Of a DNA stretch of 64,000 nt, positions 35,800 to 44,711 are shown one piece after another. The notes beneath the pieces were generated by a model that saw nothing but the letters and a program-made list of their open reading frames with translations, was not told the DNA's origin and made no database searches. Positions within the stretch are counted from its first letter, which is position 1. Each line of letters starts with the position of its first letter. A program made the translations under genes and the position numbers. The stretch lies in contig NC_134370.1 in the NCBI RefSeq assembly GCF_035582795.1, positions 31,111,501-31,175,500 on the forward strand. Direction: 5' to 3'. The stretch is from Mycteria americana (Eukaryota; Chordata; Aves; Ciconiiformes; Ciconiidae).

Positions 35800-38700
35800 C
35801 GTTGTGAATCAGGTGCAGGTGGCTTTGACCAGATTCCTGTAGAGCCCTTTATTGCATGAGGTATGGTTGTTTTATCAAATACAGCTTTCCTTTTTTCATA
35901 GCCTCCCAAAGCACCATGATGTCCCCCAAGATGTGACACTTTTGCTAAGAATTGTTTGTCCTTGCATAACTCCTGGGTGTGCTGAGAAATAGGAATATTT
36001 CATGAGAGTCTTTGTGCCTGGTAATTTTATCAGTTCTTATCAGGTTGCAGAGAAAGAAATGGCAGTAAATTGGATGTCTTACCTTGAAAAGCTTTCAAAA
36101 AGAAAACGTGACATGGTGAATAGATGCCTGGAGGGTAAGGTTTTTTTTTCTTCTTGGGTTACAGGAACACAGACAGGTCAATGTGACAGAGAGTTATGTT
36201 AGTATTCATGAACCAACTTTCCCATTGCCTTGAGAGCTTGCTGTAATGGCTTGAGAAACATGCTCCGCTGTGGTGGCTAAATGGCAGATTGTATCCAACG
36301 TCAGAGGCTGGGGGAATGGTGACAGGTCCTGAATACCAATCGAGCAGGAGCTGTTGATTGCTGCAATTTGCCAGTGGCTGTGAAGTGCCTGAGATAGACA
36401 GCAAAACCTTTCCTTTTTCTTCTTTTGCGTGCATTTATCACAGTGCATAGAGAATACTGCATGACAGCTCAGACAAGTGAGTAATTTTCTCATGGCATCA
36501 GGTCACATGGTACCAGGCCTCATGGCAAACATAGGAACCCCGCTAATTACAGCAAAAATATCCTGGAACCTTAAAGTGGTTCTTCTCAAATAAAGAAATT
36601 AAACTCTGTTATCAACCCAAAAGAGGAAGGGAAGGGGAGAGGGGGAATCCCTTGAGTATAGCCAGTTCTCAAAAATGGTCTATTTGTGTAAAATCTGCAT
36701 GTTAAAATGGGGCAAACATCCAGCTGTGGTTAGATTAAATCCTTTTCGCTATTTAAAAAAAAATACTAGATTAAATGCCTCCATTTTGTTATTTTTCCTA
36801 GCTCTTTGCAGCACTGTGGGCCAATACTCCAGCTGGCATAAATCAACATCAGTAGGCATATGACTATAACAGCAGCTGAGGCCCAAAAGCTCGGTAAGGC
36901 TGGGTCAGTTTATGTTTAGCCTTACATTTAGCCTTACGTTCATGGTTGCTTTTCCCTGTGTTGTTTTTGCAGTGTCTGTAAGTGAGATCTCTTCCCCAAC
37001 ACCAAAGACATAAGCATGTCACATCTAATATGAACAGACTGCTTACCATTTCTGTAGTTCCTTATATTTGAGGCACTCAGAGCAAATTTTGTGCTGCCAG
37101 AACTTGGCACGGTATGGCTCACGTGCCATTGCTTACGCTTGCTGAGGCAGCATCCCCAGTCAGTGCTGGCAGCGAGCAGCTACGAAGGCAGCATTGATCT
37201 CAGCCTGCTTTATGCACTGTCTGTGCCCAAATCAAACCTTCCAGCCTGCAGGAAGTCAGGTCTTGCTGTTCTTAATTGACATATCAGGAAACAGAGGCCA
37301 AGAAGAGCCACCTAGCCTGCCTGATCCTGTGCAGCCTAACCATGGATATATATCCAACTTCATGAGCTCTGTTTTCTGCTGCTTTGCTGATGAAATACAC
37401 TTAGTGACTAGCACAGCCAAAAAAGAGGCACATACGCCAAACAAGAAGCAGACACTTACGCCCTAGGGTACATGTACAAACTATGGATTAAGCAACTACA
37501 GCTTTGTTTTATTTAGATGGAGTACAGTTGGAGATCTTGAGAGAATTCAATGGATTAAGGATCTTGTAATCTCTCTGCTGTTGGGTGAGGCACAGAGGGA
37601 CTGCACAGAACAGCTCCCTGGACCAGAGCAGCCTCGTCCTCCCTGAGCAGCTTTCCTTACCAAACAGGGGATGGGGATCATACCCTAGCTGACACATGGG
37701 GTGTCCTACTGGCCATAAGCATCCTGCAGGCACTATCATTCCAGTTAAATGTGTTATTGTGGCACATATTTTGCAGGCAGATGATGAAAGCTTTTTTGTT
37801 TACTACTACTACTACTATTAGTATTATTATTAGGCTGCACAGAGAGAGCAGTGTGAAGAATTCTTGTTGCACCAAGCCTGGAGGTGTTTACTGAAAGTAA
37901 ACTTGCTTTATAAGGCAAAAAACACTCTGTCTGCCCCCAGTTACTCTGTAATGCCTTCACCCATGTTACAGCTGGGGCTGACACACAGGAAAATGCCACA
38001 TAACACCCAGGGGCTGCCTGTCTCTCTAAGAGACGCCGGGTCCTTTGTGGGGGTACCCGGTATCACAGGGACACCTGCTGGAGCAAAACCTCAGTAACAT
38101 CTGGAGGAAGTCGGCCAGTTGCTCTGGATCACGATTATGTTTTGAAATACAACTAAGATCTCATTTAAATGCAACTTAGCTCTCATTATTTTCTCTCCTC
38201 AGTTAATTGTACTGCTCTGCGTCTTTTTTCAGTTTCCCAGGCATCAGTACATATAAGCAGATGATTAAAAATTCATTTTGATTTACATGATAACACAGAT
38301 GACTGACCTTGTGCCATATGATAGCACTTGTCAAAATCCTGCTTCAGTAAGAGTCTCTTGCTCCTGCTGTTCCTGAGAAGAGTCCTGGCTTAGTCCTTAG
38401 GGAGGTTTGGGGCTGCACTGTCCCCTCTGACCAGAACGTCATCTGGAGCTGACACTACTGCAAAGCCTTGAGAAAAGGGGCCATGTATTTTGCTCTGTCC
38501 CGTAAGCAGAGCAGCATATCACTCCTTGCATACTGTTATGTCTGCAGACAGTCAGATAAAACTGTTAGAGGCAACATGCCATCTCCTTCCCTGGTCCCCA
38601 GGGGCAACAAACCCCCTTAGAAGCAAATGGAAGGGACGGACCTTATTCCTCAGGATCAACTCTGACAACAAGCCCAGTGCCTATCACACAGAGCAGGGGA

Positions 38701-38945
38701 CACTCCTTTGTGTGGTGGGCATTTCTATCCTTGTGCCATGGAGCTGTAGAGGTAATAGTTGTTAGTACTGGCTTTAGGAGATTTACTGCTTAAGCATTTA
38801 GGAATGGTAAATCAATCACTTTAAATCACATATAAGGAAATTTCATTCTGAATTCTAAAGTGTTGTGGTAGTACCCTTAGGAGCAGTATCATTTGGGATT
38901 GCTAAGAATAGAAAGTAAGGGGTTTTTTTAATCTTATCCACTGAG
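35800..38945. other. Noncoding stretch, no gene seen
   Basis: No gene was recognised. A trinucleotide microsatellite at 37,801-37,832 is listed separately. The patch near 37,265-37,310 ('caggaaacagaggccaagaagag') faintly resembles a reversed MIR core but is too short to assert. Confidence 0.55.
37801..37832. repeat. (TAC)n/(TAT)n microsatellite
   Basis: A run of TAC trinucleotides passes into TAT/TTA units over about 32 bp. It is an interrupted, low-complexity simple repeat. Confidence 0.9.
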
Positions 38946-38954
38946 CAAACATAT

Positions 38955-39411
38955 TTAAATCACTCTCCTGCAGCTGTGGTAGTGTATTGGTAATTGTGCA
39001 ACTGATGATACCAAGTCATCATTTCTCCGGACCTCTAGTTGAGCAGTAGGGCAAATGAGGAAAGTCATCGTGTTTTCAGTTCCTTCCATACAGGTCAGTT
39101 TGCTGATCATCAGACAATTCACATCCCCACCTACCCGAGACATTTCTGTTTGATCAAAGGGTGGTGATCTGTAAGGTATTTGAATTTAAGGTCCCAAACA
39201 TTAGTTCTGCATTTTCTGTAGTACGTGCATTCTGTAACATTATGTACGTATTCAAATATGCAGATTGTCTAAGTATGCAAATACAATGGTGTCTCCTTTT
39301 GAGAGAGGGGTAGATAATATATCAGTTCCATAATCCTGCAGCATTTGTAGTCACAACTGTAGGTAACACAAGCACTGTCACTACTCTTTCAAAACTGGCT
39401 TTCAAGTGTTT
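38955..39411 (-). pseudogene. Gypsy-type RNase H and downstream remnant
   Basis: Just beyond the CR1 insertion the minus strand reads 'LKASFERVVTVLVLPTVV' and then 'TTNAAGLWN'. This corresponds to the segment of gypsy polyproteins linking RT to RNase H. The first RNase H catalytic Asp appears as Asn in the T-N-A-A-G context. Near 39,150 another frame reads 'YLTDHHPLI', the hallmark TDH-x-PL motif of Ty3/gypsy RNase H. From about 39,143 a 62-codon frame starting 'MSRVGGDV' could be the 'LSR' linker preceding the integrase. At least two frame changes and several stops separate these pieces. The T-D-H-x-P-L motif is the strongest evidence. The outer end near 38,955 is uncertain. Confidence 0.62.
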
Positions 39412-40246
39412 TAGAATAGAATATTTCAGTTGGGAGAGACCTACAATGATCATCTAGTCCAACTGCCTGACCAGTTCGGGGCTGACCAAAAGTTAAAGCA
39501 TGTTGTTAAGGGCATTGTCCAAATGCCTGTTAAACACTGACAGGCTTGGGGCATCGACCGTCTCTCTAGGAAGCCTGTTCCAGTGTTTGACCACCCTCTT
39601 GGCAAAGAAATGCTTCCTAATGTCCAGTCTAAACCTCCCCTGGCGCAGCTTTGAACCATCCCCAGCATGATATCATGGGATACCCCAGAGAAGAGATCAG
39701 CACCTCCCTCTCCACTTCCCCTCCTCAGGAAGCTGCAGAGAGCAATGAGGTTGCCCCTCAGCCTCCTTTCCTCCAGACTAGACAAGCCCAAAGTCCTTAG
39801 CTGCTCTTCATAGGACGTTCCTTCCAGCCCTTTCACCAGCTTTGTTGCCTTCCTCCGGATGCATTCAAGGACCTTCACATCCTTCTTAAATTGTGGGGCC
39901 CAGAACTGCACACAGTATTCAAGGTAAGGCCGCACCAACACTAACTACAGTGGAATAATCACCTCTTTTGACCAGCTGGTTATACTGTGTTTGATGCACC
40001 CCAGGATGTGGTTAGCCCTCTTGGCTGCCAGGGCACACTGCTGACTCATACTGAGCCTGCTGTCGAGCAGCATCCCCAGATCCCTTTCTGCAGGGCTGCT
40101 CTCCAGCCACTCTTCTCCCAATTTATACTTGTACCCAGCGTTACTCTGTCCTAGGTGCAGAATCCGGCCTTTGGACTTGTTAAATTTCATCCCATTAATC
40201 ATTGCCCAATGCTCCAATCTATCTAGATCCCTCTGCAAGGCATCTT
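39412..40246 (-). mobile_element. CR1 LINE, 5'-truncated, with ORF2 3' part
   Basis: This is an 835-bp CR1 copy in minus orientation. Its 3' end is at the low-coordinate side, where 'tagaatagaatatttcagttgggagagacct' is the reversed 3' UTR terminus. The 5' truncation is at about 40,246. Two frames in the same register (40,238-39,945 and 39,941-39,450) encode the C-terminal part of the CR1 reverse transcriptase protein, with the landmarks 'QRDLDRLEHWA', 'MKFNKSKG', 'CALAAKRANHILGCIKHS', '[17 protein letters not shown]' and '[10 protein letters not shown]'. A TAG at 39,947-39,945 interrupts them, and a frameshift near 39,670 throws the normal 'RRLDVAL'-type terminus out of frame. It is inactive and sits inside the gypsy relic. 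Confidence 0.93.
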
Positions 40247-40254
40247 GAAACTAC

Positions 40255-40985
40255 TAGCGCAGCATTTTCAAAAACAAGCATGAGATTCTGCAAACTAGTG
40301 CTTGTAATGCCTCTACCAAGAAATCACAGTCAAGATATGATGTCTCATACGGTGATGCAAGAGTTAGAAATGTGGGGCTTGTGGTGATGGGACTTAAGGA
40401 AAATGGCATTGTCTAGGTCAGGTTTCAGTCTCAGTGGAGAAAGTTGATGTGCCCAGAAAAAGACAAAGACATTCGCTGTCTGCTGAAGGGGAATTTGGTA
40501 AAACTCAGCTTCTGCTCTTCCATTCCAGTATAACTGCAAGGCTGACAGCTGAGAATCATGGGCATCGTTCTGTGACAAGAAATGGGTGTAGATATATGCC
40601 TATTAATGCGCATGTATAAAATGGGGGTAAAATCCATAATGTATTAATGCGCATGTATAAAATGGGGGTAAAATCCATAATGTATTAACTATTGTGAGGT
40701 CTCTGTTCTCCTCCTGTAGTATTCTTCATCCATACTGTAGATCAAGGGTAGAGAGGCCCTTTATACCATTGAGTTTTGCAAACACAGCTTCTCAGTGTTC
40801 AGGTGGTGACTATCAATCATTATATAGCTTAGATTAGCTCTCAAGTCTATGCAAAGACAAATCTCTTCGGTCTTCTTCCTTGTTGCCACTATTGATGAGC
40901 ACCAGTCAGAAGTTTCGCTTTCTTTAATAATGTCATTCTGGACATTTGTTTCAAGCTTTCGTGATGCAACCCCTTTCATGGAAAA
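40255..40985 (-). pseudogene. Gypsy-type reverse transcriptase remnant
   Basis: Minus-strand frames give the N-terminal RT landmarks 'SDWCSSIVATRKKTEEICLC' followed by 'IDLR' (about 40,925-40,845). After a frame change come 'FAKLNGIKGLSTLDLQYG' (about 40,790-40,735) and 'NRDLTIVNTLW' . Further on, 'KLSFTKFPFSRQRM' and 'SFSGHI' (about 40,510-40,440) occupy the place of the 'L...KC.F....FLGH' block. 'RLKPDLDNAIF' (about 40,432-40,400) matches the 'KPDPDK..AI' segment, and 'FLGRG' (about 40,323) the start of the connection domain. The catalytic Y/F-x-D-D region is not seen. The space where it belongs is shortened and carries the 41-bp duplication. The order of blocks is that of Ty3/gypsy RT, not of retroviruses or LINEs. 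Confidence 0.78.
40601..40682. repeat. Perfect 41-bp tandem duplication
   Basis: Copies at 40,601-40,641 and 40,642-40,682 are identical over 41 bp. A further partial unit ('tattaa') follows. The unit begins 'tattaatgcgcatgtataaa'. It lies within the decayed gypsy RT and has no mismatch between copies, so it is much younger than the element. Confidence 0.97.
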
Positions 40986-41189
40986 TGACAGGTGATACAG
41001 TTTTATTGTACAGGCGCTGTATGATGCTGAACTGGAATTCTGGAAACAAATGTTTTACACGATACTTTCTCGGTACTCTCAGAATCAAAATAGGTAAAAC
41101 TGGAGCCTGTGATGTACTAATATTTGGTGCTGAAGTAATGTACCTATTTATTATTTACATATTCAGTACAGGAAAATGTCTGCCTTTAG

Positions 41190-41453
41190 CATTGCTGCTA
41201 AATACAGCAGTGTGTTCAGCAGCTGCAGAACCCAGTCATATTTACAAGCAGGTAACCAAGCAGAAGAGCTCAGTGCCACAGCTAGCTCACTAGGCATAAC
41301 CTCAGGTCTGTAACTGGCAAAATTCCATTGTTTTTGCAAATAAGCAGATTCAGGCAGTATAGAGACTGCAGAGCTCATGACTGGCATCAATTCAATGGCT
41401 TGTGGCTCTCCTGATACAGCAGCAACATTAACAGTATATGTAGCTATGTGCAC
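41190..41453 (-). pseudogene. Gypsy-type protease remnant
   Basis: A 96-codon minus frame (41,453-41,163) reads 'YTVNVAAVSGEPQAIEL' then 'MPVMSSAVSILPESAYLQ' and 'EVMPSELAVAL'. Spacing and sequence match the aspartic protease of gypsy elements: a short beta stretch, the D-T/S-G-A-x-V-S-I-L-P active-site block, then a P-S-x-L block. The active-site triad is replaced by V-M-S, so even this open frame cannot encode an active protease. It lies between the zinc-knuckle region and RT, as expected. The frame is open for most of its length, which may be luck in a small domain. I am fairly confident because of the S-x-x-S-I-L-P-E-S match and the position. Confidence 0.66.
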
Positions 41454-41533
41454 AGTGAATCTGGGCTATTTCTGTCGGCATTCATGACAGGAACCTCTGG
41501 CATAAGTAATTTCACATACCTATTGCTCATGTG

Positions 41534-42180
41534 GAGCAGTAGGACATACTCTCACAAAACGTCCAATTTCATGCAGTGTTTGCACTGGATTTCTCTTGCA
41601 GGACGTCCAGCATAATTTCCAATATACTGTGTGGAGACATGGTGGTAGCAAAGTTTTCCCTGTGTATTTGGAGTCTGCTGATTATGTGTCTGCAGTGTTG
41701 TAATTTTCCATAGGCTGTGCTTTAAACCTCCATCTGGAACAGCTGCACAGCTTGAACAGTGCTTGCTGTACCCTGACTTACCATTTTCACTCAGGCCTTG
41801 CTGACTCAGTTGACTAGTAGTGGCTCTAGCCTCTGTAGAGTCAAGTCTGATTCAAGCAGTAAACCCTCTCTAATGTGAGGGATAATTGTTTTTCTCTGTA
41901 AGCTGATCTCAGATAATTTTGTCTGCCATGTTTCCAGACCCACATGTGACAATCAGCTCTCATGAAACTACAGTGTAATGGTCTGCTTGTTTTCCGAAGT
42001 CCCTTTCCAAGCTGGCAAAATTTCTGGTGTTCATCTACAGCAGCTGCTTCAAGTACACACAAACATCATTATTCCAAGAATACAATATCATAGTTATCAT
42101 CAGCTTGGGAAAGTGTATATAGTATGCACTTGCTTTTGGCTCCACTTAAGTTTGCGCTTTCCTCAGGAATGTCCCTGACA
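41534..42180 (-). pseudogene. Gypsy-type gag remnant with zinc knuckles
   Basis: On the minus strand 'YTLSQADDNYDIVFLE' (about 42,120-42,070) resembles the 'F....D...YD.VL..FE' part of gypsy gag. 'DEHQKFCQLGK' then falls where 'ERH.F..R' is usual, followed by a frame-shifted 'TCGSGNMADKII' and 'EKQLSLTLERV'. These last two correspond to the 'D.IIRD..' and 'L...LTLE.A' blocks. At 41,650-41,534 a cysteine/histidine cluster appears: 'CYHHVSTQYIGNYAG', 'PAREIQCKHCMKL' and, after a frameshift, 'GRFVRVCPTA'. This is the position and spacing of two CCHC-type knuckles, several cysteines being lost. Five or more frame breaks are present. The amino end could extend past 42,200. Confidence 0.66.
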
Positions 42181-43759
42181 CTAATTGTGAACATACAGTA
42201 TCCAGACATGCTTGGTCAAGCAATAGAAAGGTTAATAGTCTCATTCACATTTTGCAGGAGTGCAGTGAGTTTACTAGGGACCGTAGCAAAGTACAGATGG
42301 GAAGTGGAGACTCTGAGAAGTTTACTCAGGTACAAAAGAGGAACAGAAGTAAAGGCATGCCTGTGGTCAGTAGTAATATATGCAAATGCACATGGAGAAA
42401 TTAGCCCATAAGGAAGCCAGGGTTGCCAGTATTTTTCTTTATCTCAGAAGAGCTGAGCAGAGAAAATGCTACACTTCACCAATCTGCTGGTGGGAAATTT
42501 TACTTTAAGCATGGGGAAGCTGAAAACCCATCAAAGTGACCCAAAGCTGTTATTAAGAGGAGGGACGATGGCACTCCATTCCTTTGAACTTTGCGTGGGT
42601 TGGCTCATGGTTGCTTTGGGCAAAGGAAGAGCATGGCTGGGATTAGAAGCAACTCAGTGTCACCCTTCTCCAAACTACAGGAACTAAAATTCATTTCTGT
42701 GGGATGAGCTATCTCTCAATGGCTGAGTGAGGTCAGACCTGCCGAGATGGAGCCCCTGAGCCCTCCATCTGCAGAGAAGTGCTTTTACTGAATGATAGTA
42801 AAAAGATGTCCAGATGCTCTTCTTGTTTTGCATTTTCAGGCTGCTGCCAAACCAACTGGGAAGCCATATTGTACAGACGAGGCAAGTCATCTCATGTATA
42901 AATTTGTGTGTAATTCATAGCCCATGCCTTTATTTTCCAGCAAACTTTCTTTTAAAAGTCAGACCAGAAATTTGGGAAGGTATTTTGTCTCACTGAGGGA
43001 CAAAATGCAGCCTCATCTCAGTTATGGCACCCAGTTGCTTACGCGGAGTGTTAAGCTGGATCCTATTGGAGAAGAAATGTTCAGCAGGAGAGGGTTTAAA
43101 AGTAATTAGGAACGGGGGAAGGCAAAAAGGTAGCTTTCATATAAGTAGAAAGTAGTGCATAATAACGATTAGCTGAAGAGATAATATGTAAGTGGAGAAA
43201 AGAACAGTTAATTTATCAAGATAAACAATAAGATAGTTAAAATTAAGGGGAATAGAGGAACAGATAATTAAAATGCAGTATTGTTAAATACAAAACCACA
43301 CTTTGTGGAAGCTAGATATTTATTTTTTAATAGAGCCCAACTGAGCAATTGAGGGAATGCAAGGTATTGGTAAAGAGCTCCGAAAAGAACAGTGAAGCAT
43401 CAATGTAAAGGTATCCTTTAGGACGTATTTCCTCCACATATAAACAAAATTGTTTTGCTTCTATTTTACCATCAGCATAGAAAATTGCAGTATGTCTGTA
43501 TTTGCACCTTTGTAACAGGATGCAAACTGAGGATAAGAATGTGATGCTGGTGTAAGTCAGGAGTAAGGAATTTTTAGTGCATTCAGTCTTACTGGTGTGA
43601 AACTCATACCAGTGTATCATATGAGTGATATATAAAAGGTATATAAAATGAGGCATAGAAGAGCAACAAATGTTACTGTGCTACAAGAAGGCAAGCAAAG
43701 GACCTGGGAAATAGAGAGGACATGAAAAATGAAACCAGGTCCTCTCTCCTGGATCACAG

Positions 43760-43848
43760 TTTTTTTCTTTTTTTTTCTTTTTTTCTTTTTTCTTTTTTTC
43801 TTTTTTTCTTTTTTTCTTTTTTCTTTTTTTCTTTTTTTTTTTTTTTTT
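43760..43848. repeat. (T6-9 C)n polypyrimidine tract
   Basis: This is 89 nt of pure pyrimidine on the + strand: T runs of 6-9 separated by single C residues, ending in 17 T and then AG. Lys- or Phe-rich frames across it are artefacts of the repeat. Such mirror-like purine/pyrimidine tracts can adopt triplex structures. Confidence 0.95.
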
Positions 43849-44678
43849 AGCATTTTACTATTAAATAGAACTAGATTACTAATAACATATTGTGTGGGTC
43901 AAAATTCTGGTGAGGTAGAAAGCAAGCAAATTTGGGCTTCCTTTATAGACATACCCTTTCTACCCTGATTCTCAGCAAAAGTCCATTTGTGAGTATAAAT
44001 ATTGTTGGGAAATGAGTTTGGAGCCATATGCAATCTCCAGAGGTGCAATATATATTAGTACAGTTACCTAGGGATCAGTATTATTCCTGTGATTTATAGA
44101 TGTCTGAGTATATTTTAAGTGATTGTGTATTTACAATTTGGCATGGCTATGTATTGTATATAAGTTTTAAAGACTACTTTATTTCCAAACAGTGTGATTA
44201 GTAATGAGTCACAAACAATAAGGGCAACTAGGAAAAGAAATTAAGACTCGTAGTTTTAGCTGCTAGGGAAAACCTATGCTATATTGCTGCTTGTAACTTG
44301 CACCATGTGGGAAGAGATATTTGGAGGTGAGGAAGAATCTGTGATAATTCACTTTCCCTGACAAAGGGCCACCCTTTCAGCAGACGTAGACTCGTATATC
44401 TCCCTTAGCTTGAAGGCTGTTAAGCTATTATCTCCCTTGAAGGAAATACGCTGTGATCAATGCAGTAGTGAGGATGAGAGAAGAGCAAAGATGGCCATAG
44501 AGATGTATCTGCAGCAGAGAAGCGGCTTGACTAGAAATGCTTTGCTCACAGACCATGCTCTGAAGATGGGGTACTCTGGAGAGAGAAGTGCTCATAGGGC
44601 TGGAAATTCCTTGGCATGTACTAACAGCTACCGAAGTGCTGAGCGTGCATGCAGAGCAAAGAGGAGGCACTGACTCTG

Positions 44679-44711
44679 CTCACATTTCTCCCTGTCAAGG
44701 AGAAATGTGAG
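44679..44711. repeat. Perfect 13-bp inverted repeat
   Basis: The arms 'ctcacatttctcc' and 'ggagaaatgtgag' are exact reverse complements over 13 bp, with a 7-nt loop. It is the longest perfect short-loop hairpin I found in the window. The stem is shorter than a microRNA precursor needs, and extension outside it fails at once. Confidence 0.85.

Larger units (their letters stand above)
38950..42200 (-). mobile_element. Degenerate Ty3/gypsy-type LTR retrotransposon
   Basis: Read on the minus strand, fragments of gag, a zinc-knuckle region, protease, reverse transcriptase and RNase H follow one another in the order used by Ty3/gypsy (Metaviridae-type) elements. The relic is crossed by many stops and frameshifts. 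No integrase segment or long terminal repeat was recognised, so both ends are estimates. A 5'-truncated CR1 (39,412-40,246) interrupts it between RT and RNase H, so gypsy sequence resumes on both sides. An exact 41-bp tandem duplication lies inside the RT part. The identification is by several independent motifs in the right order and strand, each detailed in its own entry. Individually some are weak; together they are persuasive. It is non-functional. Confidence 0.78.

Noticed and set aside
43617..43968. Lysine-rich minus frame and phenylalanine-rich plus frame
   Set aside because: Both are translations of the polypyrimidine tract at 43,760-43,848, not genes.
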